Notes: a model not told the origin generated them from the sequence alone. Counted from the first letter of the stretch, positions 1 to 11,315 are shown. The stretch: DNA of 64,000 nt from Tetradesmus obliquus (GCA_030272155.1 CP126192.1:4064501-4128500), one strand, 5' to 3'. Numbers and translations: made by a program.

Positions 1-1
1 C

Positions 2-142
2 AGGAGGAGCAACGGCAAGTTGTCCTTCGAACAAGCTGTGGTGCTGACTGTGGCAGTTATGGTGCTCTATCTAGTTGCAGTATGCGTGCACAACCTCCTC
101 AAATATTCAACAATTCTAGCAGGTTTTTGGTTGTCTCCTTGA
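2..142 (+). CDS. Possible C-terminal fragment of a membrane protein (partial)
   Basis: An open frame enters from the left edge and ends at a TGA at 140-142. It would encode about 46 residues: a short basic start, then a hydrophobic stretch (AVVLTVAVMVLYLVAV and following) that could be one transmembrane helix. No family is recognised, there is no start codon in view, and the frame may simply be chance. It is listed because it is the only coding-like sequence before the repeat region. A TGTAA lies at about 897-901, far downstream. Confidence 0.25.
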   Translation, partial: RRSNGKLSFEQAVVLTVAVMVLYLVAVCVHNLLKYSTILAGFWLSP

Positions 143-920
143 GTCAACAGCGCTGCACGGTGTCTCATTGTGTTGCGCAAGCCTGCTGTGCAAAGTGTTA
201 CATGAAGTGTCACAGCCAACAGCAGGCAATGACACTGACTCTGCTGCTGCTGCTGCATGCTGCATGCTGCAAGTTATGTGCATGCAATGGCTGGTCAGCC
301 TTTAAGCATGCAGCAGGCATGAGGCACTTGGCATTGCGGCTCAGCATTTGCCAGCTTGTATACTTTCTCATGTCGCTGTAGCTATGTTGCGTTAACACAC
401 AGCAATGTGTTCTGACGTGTGGCAGCTGCAGACAGCCCGTGTGGCACACATTGTGCAGGCACCTGCTGTGCAGAGGTGTTGCTGATGCGTGGGGCCGCAC
501 CACTCAGCCGCTGGTATGGCCATGGAAAGCTATTTGGCATGGTATGTGTGTGTGCTCTGACTGTGCTCATAAGTGGCAAATATCCTGGCACTACTGAGAC
601 CTGCCGCAGCAGTGCAGTAGGTCTGCTGCAGTGGGCGCAGCAAAGCAGGTGCCAGGCGCTGGCAGCAAGTGCTGTCAACAGCACGTCCAGGCTTGAAAAT
701 GCTGTTGAAGGAACATGGGGTTTGTGGCTCTGCACTCAGGGGCTCAAAGCTTGTGGCTGCAAGCCATGATGTACTTGCCTGAAAAGGGCAGGCGTCACTT
801 TACAAGTTGTTGTATGAAGCATATTATGCTTGCACGGATTGTGACAGCAGCATGTTGTGCAGACTGCAAGGCTGTCCCTGAGCACTGTGCATTCGCGTGT
901 AAGGTCCTCGGGTACCACAC
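143..920. other. Intergenic stretch, no gene recognised
   Basis: Low-complexity TGC/GCA-rich sequence with only short open frames of Cys/Leu/Ala-rich composition that look like shadows of the trinucleotide bias. No RNA gene or repeat boundary is visible until the weakly conserved outer part of the inverted repeat begins near 921. Confidence 0.5.
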
Positions 921-1108
921 TTGACTGACTGGCCTGACCTGACAGGTCTGCGCAGCCTGTGCAACCGCCGCTGGAGGTGTGTCAGCATCGGCAAGCAGGG
1001 ACCACTGTGCATCGGCAAGAGGGAAAAAGGTGCATGTGCTGCTCCCTGGTCACACCACCAGGGCGGGTTTTGCCCACAGCCGTCCCAAGGGTGGCACCAG
1101 GCAGCACC

Positions 1109-2130
1109 ACAGCAAAAGTGCGGTGCCCCAGGTGTGGTGATGACCTGTCAGTTTCAATACCCCAGGGTGCAAAATCGATCGCCCGATGTGGGGCTCGAAC
1201 CCACGACCACAAGGTTAAGAGCCTTGCGCTCTACCGACTGAGCTAACCGGGCCGCTTCTGATGAAGCGGCAGGATCCCGATGGGGGGCTGCTCCCATTTC
1301 GATGCTCCGACGAAGGCTTCGACCATTTATGAGCGCAAAAGTGTTATTTTTCGTTTTCCGGAAAAAATCTCGCAAAATACAGCCTTGCAGCACCTCTGCA
1401 CCACTTAAAACCACTGCCCTGCTAGGCGGCTTCCTCTCTGACCCCAGCTGGCCGGCCCAGAAGCACGCATGCCTCCGCGGCAGCACCAACCGACTCCCAA
1501 CAAACGCTCCCGAGCGATCGCGCACCATACGGTCCACGCATGCAATCACAACCCTGCGCTTACTGTGCAGTGCCAGGTGCTGGGCCCTGCACAGGACCGC
1601 AGGACTCGCAGCAGCACAACTGCTTCCACCCACGCTCCACTTCTGTTGCAGTGGCTGTGGTACACTCGCAGGCAGGGCTGTGCACGAGCTGATCCGGCCA
1701 CAGGCTGAACACCACGCTATGCTATGCTGCAGCCCTGTGCAGCTCCTGCAGCACGTTTGCTGTGCTTGCATGTGACTGGTCCAGACCATGCTGCAGGAGC
1801 TTTGCCCAGGAACTGCAACCACATGCTCCCCAACTATGTTGCCTGTGCATGTACGTGTCTGAGCTGGCCTGAAGTACTCACAGTCGAACAAAGCATAGCG
1901 CCAGCCTGCGGGCAACTACAAAAGACACACACATGCACGTCAGTGGCGTCACGTCAGTCAGTCGTGCAAAATGACATTGTTCATTACAGCCTGAGTGTCC
2001 TGCAAGGGGGCTGTTCACTGCTGAAGCTGGGTGATGCCTGGACGTGAACAGCCTGACCTAGTGCAGCCGACTACTGCTTGAAGAGGATTTCTGGCTGGTG
2101 TCAGTTTGGTTACCAGGTCTCAAGTTGTCC
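1109..2130. repeat. Left arm of tRNA-bearing inverted repeat (uninterrupted)
   Basis: This 1,022-bp segment is the reverse complement of 3804-4574 joined to 7683-7934 (1,023 bp); one single-base gap near 1769 accounts for the difference. Identity is about 99% by eye. Outside 1109 the similarity continues to about 921 (partner about 8130) but with many substitutions and indels, so the high-identity arm ends at the 3' flank of the tRNA gene. At 1362-1373 the arm contains one AAAAAATCTCGC, the empty version of the site that is duplicated around the insertion in the other arm. Confidence 0.85.
1180..1252 (-). tRNA. tRNA-Lys(CTT), left copy
   Basis: Read on the minus strand, this is a 73-nt tRNA without intron or encoded CCA. 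The acceptor stem is GCCCGGT/ATCGGGC with discriminator G. The D-arm block TAGCTCAGTCGGTAGAGC serves as A box, the anticodon loop is CTCTTAA (anticodon CTT), and the T arm GGTTCGAGCCC is the B box. It is identical to the copy at 7792-7864 and is the gene carried by the inverted repeat. A TTTT run just 3' is a likely Pol III terminator. Confidence 0.95.
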
Positions 2131-3803
2131 ATAAATTGCTCCTGCAACTTGGCACTCGAGTTGTGCAGAGTGACAGTCACTGTCACTGAGTGGGACAGCT
2201 GACACCTACTCTTTGCATTTGATTACTGGATGTCACACGTTCGTCCACCTCAGCGAAATGGCAGTGCCTTGCAGTACCAACGTGCCGCCTGGCAACTGCT
2301 GCCTGCAGACGGCCTGCAGGCTCTGCCTGCTCTGCCGCACTTTGATGAAAAAAACAGCGTGCTGGCTGACAGCGTGTCCTGACACACACACACTGCTACC
2401 TGACACGCATACTGCTGAGGGTAAGATATTCATATTTGTGGACATCATCATGTGCATGTAGCATTGTAAAAAGGCAGCATGCAAGAAAATAATGTTCACA
2501 GTTTGTACATGTACAGTGCCATCTAGCATTGAGCTGCAGGTGCCTCTGTTATAGCTTTGTCCAGTTGGTGCATGCTGCAGCAGCAGCCTTGGCTACACTT
2601 CAAGCAGCAGCTGAGCGTTGACACGTCCGATGTTGATGCTTGACAAGGTGTGCCTTAAGGTGTGCCCACAGGTCAGCAGAGTGGAAGGAAAACGACATCT
2701 TTGGTGCTGATGTCAGTTGGAAGGTGTTGAGGAGGCTTCAGAAGCACCCCTCCATTGTTCACTGCACACCCACAAACAACACGCAGCAAGGACATGCAGC
2801 TGTAGGATGGCTCAAACAGTGCACAATGTTGCCCAGCAGCTGTTGACGAATGTTGTTGGCGGGCTAGTCTGTTGAGCGACACTGTTTCGCGCATGAAGTC
2901 AATGTAAACGACGGTTATATGTACTAAACGCATGGCTACGCACTTTCAAGCAAAGCTGGACCAGGAGACCGCCGCGGCCGCCCAAAGTCTTCTGACGCTC
3001 CAAGTGGGCTGTAATGCAGGCACAGCCTAAAACTGTCATCTTGCACAGCAGTCGGGCAGCACGCCTCCAAGCAATACGCATACGTGTAGTACAAAGATAC
3101 TACATTGACCTTTGGCGCCGATGAGGCATCAAAACATATGTTATCTTTGATTATATATGTGCAGTTGACGCGCTTGTGCCAGGGATTGTGTTTCCCAGCA
3201 CCCCAGTTAATATCATCTTCCCCCTTAAGATGTGTACATAGTACTACCTATATGGGCTCAATGAACAGCCCTTGGTGTGGGAAGGAGTACGGTACCCGTG
3301 CGCTGTCAGCGCTGCCCAACACTGCGCACTGCGGCAGCATGCACCTTTCTAAGTTCAAAGTGCCAAGTTGGCATTCTGGCTGACAGCATGAATACCGGGC
3401 ACATATAGCATGCTTTGCAGTGGACTCAAAGGCACCAATTACTGGTCATCAAGTTGACTTGCATCCGATGCATGAGTCAAGCCATGATGACTGCAGCAAG
3501 CGTACGCTTGCAGCAATATTACCGGTAAAGCGCCACGCAAGGATCAATGTCGACGGTACACTTCGGCAGAACATTGAATATGTCCTTTCACACGTGTAGA
3601 AAAGTTCATTGGGAAGTGCAGCCGGCCCTCACAGAGCCTCACTTTCGGCACGTTTTCTGTAGCGGGTGTGTAGTGCTGCTGCACTGAGTGTTGGGCCTCC
3701 AGTTGTCTAGCACGATAAGCAAATATCAGATGTGTATTTGTGCCACAGCTGCGGCTTGACTTGAAGCAGGTGGCTGCAGGTGGCATGGCCCAAAGGAAAT
3801 TGG
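2131..3803. other. Spacer between the inverted-repeat arms
   Basis: About 1.67 kb separates the inner ends of the two arms. It has lower CTG-repeat density than the rest of the window, and I see no conserved coding sequence in it: open frames are under 100 codons and match no family I recognise. No transposase or reverse-transcriptase motifs are visible. An AT-rich patch lies around 3120-3170. Confidence 0.5.
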
Positions 3804-4574
3804 TGGACAACTTGAGACCTGGTAACCAAACTGACACCAGCCAGAAATCCTCTTCAAGCAGTAGTCGGCTGCACTAGGTCAGGCTGTTCACGTCCAGGCA
3901 TCACCCAGCTTCAGCAGTGAACAGCCCCCTTGCAGGACACTCAGGCTGTAATGAACAATGTCATTTTGCACGACTGACTGACGTGACGCCACTGACGTGC
4001 ATGTGTGTGTCTTTTGTAGTTGCCCGCAGGCTGGCGCTATGCTTTGTTCGACTGTGAGTACTTCAGGCCATCTCAGACACGTACATGCACAGGTAACATA
4101 GTTGGGGAGCATGTGGTTGCAGTTCCTGGGCAAAGCTCCTGCAGCATGGTCTGGACCAGTCACATGCCAAGCACAGCAAACGTGCTGCAGGAGCTGCACA
4201 GGGCTGCAGCATAGCATAGCGTGGTGTTCAGCCTGTGGCCGGATCAGCTCGTGCACAGCCCTGCCTGCGAGTGTACCACAGCCACTGCAACAGAAGTGGA
4301 GCGTGGGTGGAAGCAGTTGTGCTGCTGCGAGTCCTGCGGTCCTGTGCAGGGCCCAGCACCTGGCACTGCACAGTAAGCGCAGGGTTGTGATTGCATGCGT
4401 GGACCGTATGGTGCGCGATCGCTCGGGAGCGTTTGTTGGGAGTCGGTTGGTGCTGCCGCGGAGGCATGCGTGCTTCTGGGCCGGCCAGCTGGGGTCAGAG
4501 AGGAAGCCGCCTAGCAGGGCAGTGGTTTTAAGTGGTGCAGAGGTGCTGCAAGGCTGTATTTTGCGAGATTTTTT
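3804..4574. repeat. Right inverted-repeat arm, proximal part
   Basis: Reverse complement of 1362-2130. It stops exactly at GCGAGATTTTTT (4563-4574), after which unrelated sequence (the insertion) begins. The arm resumes at 7671 with the same 12 bases. Confidence 0.85.
4563..4574. repeat. Target-site duplication, left copy
   Basis: GCGAGATTTTTT, identical to 7671-7682. The other arm of the inverted repeat carries the same sequence once (1362-1373, reverse complement), so this is a true duplication made on insertion rather than chance direct repeats. Confidence 0.85.
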
Positions 4575-6086
4575 GAAGAAGAAGAAAAGGGGTTACACGG
4601 TGTGCACAGGCAACTACGTTGCAACGAACACCCGAAAACACAGGGAAACTGCAGGAAGCTCAGCACAGGCCGTCACTCATGTGAGGCCCAACCCCAGAGA
4701 AATGGCCCCCGTGTGTAAGTTTCGGCATATGGCCATGCTAGCACAGCCGCCTTCCTTACTCCACACAGTTCGCCCCCAGAAAATGTATCCTCATACGAGA
4801 AGTGGAAAATAAAGTGCTGCCAGCAGTGTCAGTGACGGCAAGCAATGCAGAGAGAACACAGGGCCGCCATGCACTAACTGCATTGCGGGCGGGCTGAGCT
4901 CACCAAGCCGCAGCTCAGCCTGGGGCGGAGCGCAGCTTGGGCAGTGAAAAGATGGCTGGAAAAATGCAGAGCTGCCCAAAGGCACACAAACACAACCGCA
5001 TGTCACAGCGGCCTGTCAGCAGCCACTCGGCAGACCAAACAAGCTTCCACCCAACGGGCAGGTCAAATAGCAAAGGCAAGGCACTATTGTGCAGAATGCC
5101 AGCGCCAGCGCCAAAACATGATGCACTACCTTCGGCTGCCAGTGTAAACACGGCATGGCCCCAAAAGCAGTGGCAAGGCATGCAGCACAGGCACAGACAG
5201 ACGCGGCCAAAACATGCAGAGCCTTTGGTGAGAACAAGAAGAACCACGCAAAAGGCGGCCCAGCAAACACCATGTGCGAGCCAAGCTCACAAGAGATGCA
5301 GAGGCAGTAACAGGCATGCTGCCCAGGCACACCAAACGCCCCAAACACGCTGGCACAGATGTGCAGGCGGCCCGCCCCAACACGGAGACTGCATGGCAAT
5401 CAGAGGAATATAAAGGTGTGCAGCGGTCAACACACAGACATGCAACTAACCAGCACCACCAGCCTAAAGGTAGCCCTTGCCAACGTCTGTGCTGCAAACA
5501 CACAGCATCATACAACGTACAAAACAGCGTGGCTGCCAGGGCTCACGTAGTCCCCGGCCTGCCTCAAAGCGGCTAGCTCCGCCAAGAGACAGGATCCCAC
5601 CACCAAAACAGCAAATCAGCAATCAGGCGGGGCACGGGCGGTTGCGAGGCGCCACATGCAAGCCGCCATGATGACTACGGGCACTGCAGCGCACCATGCC
5701 CTGTCGCACTGCTGTAGCAGAACTGCATGACAATGCTGCATGCGAGCCACAAAGAGCTCAGCGCTGCAGAGACGCTGCACAATGCTGCTGCTGCCACTCA
5801 CTAACACCAGCTCAAACTAGCCCAAGACGGGGCTGCTGCTGCTACACCTCCACATGCTGCCAACTACACTGCAGGACTCAAGCCAGCGCACGTGCGCTGC
5901 GCTGCTACTGCTGCAGCTGCTACTGCTGCTGCCGACAAGAGTACTGCCTTCCAGCTGCTGCCACCCGCTGCAGCACACCAGGAAAACCATACTACTGACA
6001 CTGCATTCACTAGAAAAGGCTGCACGCCATGCCAGGCGTCAACCACAGTGGGGGCTGGTGGACCTTCCAGACTGTTCCAACACCAA
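4575..6086 (-). mobile_element. Dimeric retroposon-like insertion, unit 1
   Basis: A 1,512-bp unit, more than 99% identical to 6098-7605; I count about seven base differences. Read on the minus strand it ends in CCCCTTTTCTTCTTCTTC followed by the A-rich target copy, with TGTAA (the green-algal poly(A) signal) about 20 nt upstream of the tail. This resembles a target-primed insertion with a simple-repeat tail. Relative to unit 2 it lacks the first 65 nt (minus-strand 5' end), a truncation typical of non-LTR retroposition. No reverse transcriptase is seen, and the longest open frames (110-158 codons) match nothing known, so it would be non-autonomous. Confidence 0.65.
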
Positions 6087-6097
6087 GCGAGATTTTT
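6087..6097. repeat. Internal third copy of the target sequence
   Basis: GCGAGATTTTT between the two element units, one T shorter than the outer 12-bp copies. Confidence 0.8.
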
Positions 6098-7670
6098 AAG
6101 AAGAAAAGGGGTTACACGGTGTGCACAGGCAACTACGTTGCAACGAACACCCGAAAACACAGGGAAACTGCAGGAAGCTCAGCACAGGCCGTCACTCATG
6201 TGAGGCCCAACCCCAGAGAAATGGCCCCCGTGTGTAAGTTTCGGCATATGGCCATGCTAGCACAGCCGCCTTCCTTACTGCACACAGTTCGCCCCCAGAA
6301 AATGTATCCTCATACGAGAAGTGGAAAATAAAGTGCTGCCAGCAGTGTCAGTGACGGCAAGCAATGCAGAGAGAACACAGGGCCGCCATGCACTAACTGC
6401 ATTGCGGGCGGGCTGAGCTCACCAAGCCGCAACTCAGCCTGGGGCGGAGCGCAGCTTGGGCAGTGAAAAGATGGCTGGAAAAATGCAGAGCTGCCCAAAG
6501 GCACACAAACACAACCGCATGTCACAGCGGCCTGTCAGTAGCCACTCAGCAGACCAAACAAGCTTCCACCCAACGGGCAGGTCAAATAGCAAAGGCAAGG
6601 CACTATTGTGCAGAATGCCAGCGCCAGCGCCAAAACATGATGCACTACCTTCGGCTGCCAGTGTAAACACGGCATGGCCCCAAAAGCAGTGGCAAGGCAT
6701 GCAGCACAGGCACAGACAGACTCGGCCAAAACATGCAGAGCCTTTGGTGAGAACAAGAAGAACCACGCAAAAGGCGGCCCAGCAAACACCATGTGCGAGC
6801 CAAGCTCACAAGAGATGCAGAGGCAGTAACAGGCATGCTGCCCAGGCACACCAAACGCCCCAAACACGCTGGCACAGATGTGCAGGCGGCCCGCCCCAAC
6901 ACGGAGACTGCATGGCAATCAGAGGAATATAAAGGTGTGCAGCGGTCAACACACAGACATGCAACTAACCAGCACCACCAGCCTAAAGGTAGCCCTTGCC
7001 AACGTCTGTGCTGCAAACACACAGCATCATACAACGTACAAAACAGCGTGGCTGCCAGGGCTCACGTAGTCCCCGGCCTGCCTCAAAGCGGCTAGCTCCG
7101 CCAAGAGACAGGATCCCACCACCAAAACAGCAAATCAGCAATCAGGCGGGGCACGGGCGGTTGCGAGGCGCCACATGCAAGCCGCCATGATGACTACGGG
7201 CACTGCAGCGCACCATGCCCTGTCGCACTGCTGTAGCAGAACTGCATGACAATGCTGCATGCGAGCCACAAAAAGCTCAGCGCTGCAGAGACGCTGCACA
7301 ATGCTGCTGCTGCCACTCACTAATACCAGCTCAAACTAGCCCAAGACGGGGCTGCTGCTGCTACACCTCCACATGCTGCCAACTACACTGCAGGACTCAA
7401 GCCAGCGCACGTGCGCTGCGCTGCTACTGCTGCAGCTGCTACTGCTGCTGCCGACAAGAGTACTGCCTTCCAGCTGCTGCCACCCGCTGCAGCACACCAG
7501 GAAAACCATACTACTGACACTGCATTCACTAGAAAAGGCTGCACGCCATGCCAGGCGTCAACCACAGTGGGGGCTGGTGGACCTTCCAGACTGTTCCAAC
7601 ACCAAGCCTGCACAGGCGCAGAGCAGGCGAGAAGGCCCCACAAGGCTAACCACAAAACCTCCAGCCTTCA
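6098..7670 (-). mobile_element. Dimeric retroposon-like insertion, unit 2
   Basis: A 1,573-bp unit. It shares 1,508 bp with unit 1 and adds a unique 65-nt minus-strand 5' end (7606-7670). Its minus-strand tail is shorter (two CTT copies). It is separated from unit 1 by GCGAGATTTTT at 6087-6097, a third near-copy of the target. Two insertions at the same site, or a tandem duplication by recombination between target repeats, could both give this order. Confidence 0.65.
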
Positions 7671-7682
7671 GCGAGATTTTTT
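7671..7682. repeat. Target-site duplication, right copy
   Basis: GCGAGATTTTTT, matching 4563-4574. From here the inverted-repeat arm continues with the sequence predicted from the left arm (CCGGAAAACGAAAAATAACA). Confidence 0.85.
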
Positions 7683-7934
7683 CCGGAAAACGAAAAATAA
7701 CACTTTTGCGCTCATAAATGGTCGAAGCCTTCGTCGGAGCATCGAAATGGGAGCAGCCCCCCATCGGGATCCTGCCGCTTCATCAGAAGCGGCCCGGTTA
7801 GCTCAGTCGGTAGAGCGCAAGGCTCTTAACCTTGTGGTCGTGGGTTCGAGCCCCACATCGGGCGATCGATTTTGCACCCTGGGGTATTGAAACTGACAGG
7901 TCATCACCACACCTGGGGCACCGCACTTTTGCTG
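7683..7934. repeat. Right inverted-repeat arm, distal part with tRNA
   Basis: Reverse complement of 1109-1361. Beyond 7934 similarity to the left side decays but can be followed to about 8130. Confidence 0.85.
7792..7864 (+). tRNA. tRNA-Lys(CTT), right copy
   Basis: 73 nt and identical to the left copy. The acceptor stem is GCCCGGT paired with ATCGGGC, the discriminator is G, the anticodon is CTT in loop CTCTTAA, and the A and B boxes are intact. TTTT at 7870-7873 is a plausible Pol III terminator. The perfect stems and both promoter boxes suggest that it is functional. Confidence 0.95.
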
Positions 7935-9102
7935 CCTGCTGCCACCCCTGGGAAGTCCCCTGGCCAGCACCCGCCCTGGCAGTGTGACCAGAGAGCAGCA
8001 CATGCACAGTGGTCCCTGCTTGCCCATGCTGACACTGGTAGCAGATCTGCTGAAGAGTGTCACTTCAAGAGACGGTTGCACGGGTGGCCCACACCTGTCA
8101 GGTCTTCAGCACGTCGGGCCAGTGAGTCACTGACTAGCCTGAGAACTGCGCAGCGCTGTGAGCAGCAGATGCTCAGCTGGCCTGACCGCTAATCACCTTC
8201 AAATTGCTTGCGCACTTTTGCATTTACCATGCGTGAAACGGCCTTTTCACCTCGCCTGCTTGCGCAGGTTGCTGCTCCCACTCCAAACCCACAACGTGTC
8301 GCACTTGTTACAACGCTGAAACCGCTAAAGCATGCCAGGAGCTCACATGCCAAACGTTCGGGTAACCACATGTATATTGGGTTTATGCAGCTGTCTCACG
8401 CCACTGTCATACCACAGCAGGCATCCAAGTGTATGCATGCAGTCATTGGGAATTGGGTGCAAAGCATAGGCCACAGGGCTGCCTTTGCCAGTCCTGGCAA
8501 CACCTTCCTTCACTGCAGCCCTGAGGCTGCTGCACAACACGCCTCAACTTACGAGTCTGCCAGCTTGTGCAGCTGATGTGCTGCCTGCTGCTACTGAGCG
8601 CACTCAGCATCAAGCAAACGCGCCTTGCAAGCTGTGCAACTCTGTGCAACTGCTACATGCTTTCCGCGTCACACACTCCGTGCCACTGCTGCTAGCTGCC
8701 ACAGTGTGGCCATGCTGCCGTTGCTGCTGCTGCTCCTGCTGCGCTGCTGCAGGGGGTGTGCAGTTGCCAGCCTGGCCCGTCTTGCCATAAAAAGAGACCT
8801 TGCATGAACGACCATGGTTCATCACTTGTGTGTGAACGAGCTCTCAGGAGCGATGGGTGGCGGCACAAAGCCCTCGTCAGCGAATGTCTGCACAGTGGTG
8901 GTCGTCTCCTGCGGCTGCAGCCAGGCAGCAGCACACACACGTAGTGAACATCAGGCACGCCTAAGACCTGCTCGTAACAGTTTTTGCGACATGTGAACAG
9001 GATGGTTGCTGTTAACCACTTTAAATGTTGGTGCGCCAGTTGTTGCCCGTGCACGGCCACAGCGCCACCACAACTAACATTCAAGCACCCAAACAGCAGC
9101 AT
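7935..9102. other. Repeat edge and intergenic sequence
   Basis: 7935-8130 is the diverged outer flank of the inverted repeat. From 8131 to 9102 I see no conserved coding sequence. The stretch lies 3' of the TIM17 gene and may hold its 3' UTR or an extra last exon. Confidence 0.4.
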
Positions 9103-10665
9103 TCAGCATGACAGTGCTGCGGTTGCAAACTGTTGCAAACACAAACCAACCCGCCGTCCCAGCCGCCTCACCTTCTGCTCCTCCCCTCCAGTCAGCCAAG
9201 ACAGCCAGCCGCCGCCCTCGCTGCCGCCAGCTGCAGGTGCTGCTGCTGCTGCTGCTGCATCACCGCCGATGGGTGGTGGCGGCAGCCCTGCCATGCCCTC
9301 CGCGCCCACCGGCGGCCCGCCAGGCATGCCTGGCTGCGGGAAGGGCATGCTGGGCGGCGGCGGTGACGTCATCTTGCTGAGGGTGATGCCCAGGCCCTCG
9401 ATCAGCGCCTGCAGCAGCAGCAGCAGCAGCCGCAGCAGCAGCAGCGAGAGGCAGTGTGATGAAAAACTTGAAAAGCCAGGCCCCACTGCATTGTACACGG
9501 CGCGGAACCTAGTAGTTGCACATCCTGCAGCTGCCTGCTCTTGTCTCTGTTTGCTCAGACATCGCACCGCATAGACAACATGTCAGCATGAGGTCTGTTT
9601 GTTGGCTGCTCCGCGGCTCACCAGCAGTGCGCCGCCAAACACTGCCGACCTGAAGGCGGGCCGCAGCCCTGAGCGCAGCTGCAGGAAGCCGCCCGTGAGT
9701 GCGCCCGCCATGATGGCGTTGAAGGGGTCCTCCTGCGGGCATGCAATCGGTTGGGCATGAGATTGGTCAAGACAGCATGGGACGTAGGGCTGTGAACTGC
9801 ACCACCAGCCTACAACTCAAGTCTGTATGTGCTCAGCACCAAGACAGCTGGCCCTTTGCATATCATGCGTGGTGTGAGCAGTGGGTTGCTGACAGCGGTT
9901 GTCGCTGCGCCACTTGCTGGGCGCACTGTTGCAATAGAAGTGCATTGCTGCAGTAGCGAGGCAGATGCGCCAAGGCCTGTTGTTGCTGCTGCTGCTGATG
10001 TTGCTGTTGCTGCTGCCCAGGACAATTGCACGCGTGCTGCTGCTGCGCACCTTCTTTCTGATGTAGAGGCATGTGCAGTCAAACACTGAAAACATGAGGC
10101 CCCAGTTGGCAAAGTTGCCTCCTATCCTAGGTGACTCGCGCCTGATTGTCTGCACAAGCACACAGCAAGGCAGAAAGTCGAACGTCAGCATGTGCAGCAC
10201 GTTGCAGCTGTGTTGCTTGCGCATGCTGCCTATGCTGCTTGCGAGCTCGACGCTGGAAACATGAAGCTGGAATGATGTACGATAGATAGGCAGGTGAATG
10301 CAGCAGGCCGCAAGCTGCATGCATGCAGCATGCATGCGCTCAGTCTGCAAGGCACTAGAGTTCCATTGCGCTGTCACCACCAAAATGAAGCACATGCCGA
10401 CAAGTGTCACACCTGCTTTCATTTGCATATTCATGTATGCTGCTGCACATAACTGCATTTTCCTGCAGCCACTCACGTCTAGTGTGCCGACTAGCTTGTA
10501 ACCCTTCGGCGAGTTCTTCAGGCCACGGTATGTATGCCACAAGCCTCCACCAAGTGCCCCCATGCCAAATGCGCCACCTATGTCATCCAAGATTCTATCT
10601 GGGCACGGCTCTCTGCCATAATCTGTGTCCTGGGCTGCTTGGGGGTTTCCTGCTCCTGCTGCCAT
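9103..10665 (-). CDS. TIM17: Mitochondrial inner-membrane translocase subunit TIM17
   Basis: Core subunit of the TIM23 presequence translocase of the mitochondrial inner membrane. Four exons join in phase: 10477-10665, 10051-10149, 9622-9732 and 9103-9408 (234 aa). The family signature is clear: REPCPDRILDDIGGAFGMGA near residue 18, then LWHTYRGLKNSPKG, RRESPRIGGNFANWGLMFS, VFDCTCLYIRKKEDPFNAI, IMAGALTGGFLQLRSGLRPA and ALIEGLGITL. Together these are the four Tim17/22/23 hydrophobic segments. The C-terminus is extended by a Pro/Gly/Met-rich and poly-Ala tail of about 90 residues. AAG|GTGAGG at about 9156 could be a further splice donor, which would change the last ~17 codons. The gene is divergent from the STEEP1-like gene. 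Confidence 0.95.
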
Positions 10666-11315
10666 GAGGGCCTGCTGCTGCTGGCTGCTGCAGTATCTGC
10701 TGTGGTAGTGTTGCTACCTGGTGCTTCTCGTGGGCACGTGGCGCAGGCCAGGCACGACAGGCGACAACTAGGCACAGTTATATTGTTGATCTGCCACTAA
10801 ACGTAGCGTATTGTCACTAGGTTTGGCAACCCTACAGTGGCGTGCTGCGTAGTCGATCCTGCGTTGGTGTGGCTCAGCGCTTTTACTGCAGAAGCATAAC
10901 AGGATAGGATCGCCGTCCATCTATGCACATTCTGCTCAAGTGCCACCAAACTTGCGTGCTCTCACTGCCTTTGTCACTGCTGTCATGTCACCTTCACATA
11001 AAGCTGCCCCGTGGCGCATGAGGACAGCTTAAGGGTCAATCGAATTTCTGCTTGGTAGTATATATTCATTCGATTTATGCCCAAGGCTCTTGCTGTAGCA
11101 CAGGTCTGGGTACACCATCAGATAGCAAGTAGAGAACGGTGTAGAAGCACAACTGCAGTCATAACCTCGTACTTGTCCTATACTGGCATTGAAGGTGCTC
11201 TGGATAGCGTAACTCTTGCTGGTGGTGGTGGTTGCAGAAGGCACAGCAGCAGCAGCAGCGGCATCAACAGCAGCAGTAGCTGGGCAAGGCTGGGCTGTGT
11301 GCCCTTTGAGGCACC
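10666..11315. promoter_or_regulatory. Divergent intergenic region TIM17 / STEEP1-like
   Basis: 650 bp between two head-to-head start codons. It should contain both promoters; an AT-rich TAGTATATATTC at about 11056-11067 is TATA-like for the plus-strand gene. Nothing else is recognisable. Confidence 0.4.

Noticed and set aside
1154-1915. 253-codon minus-strand open frame crossing the tRNA gene
   Set aside because: It runs straight through the tRNA and the repeat arm, matches no family, and the second arm has a one-base indel that breaks the frame. It is treated as chance.
4915-5515. Open frames of 110-158 codons on both strands in the 1.5 kb units
   Set aside because: They overlap each other in several frames, are Cys/Leu or Gln/His-rich from base bias, and show no reverse transcriptase, transposase or other domain.
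4575-7605. The 1.5 kb direct repeats as LTRs of an LTR retrotransposon
   Set aside because: Only 11 bp lies between the units, there are no TG...CA ends, primer-binding site or polyprotein, and one unit is truncated at one end. A retroposon dimer fits better.
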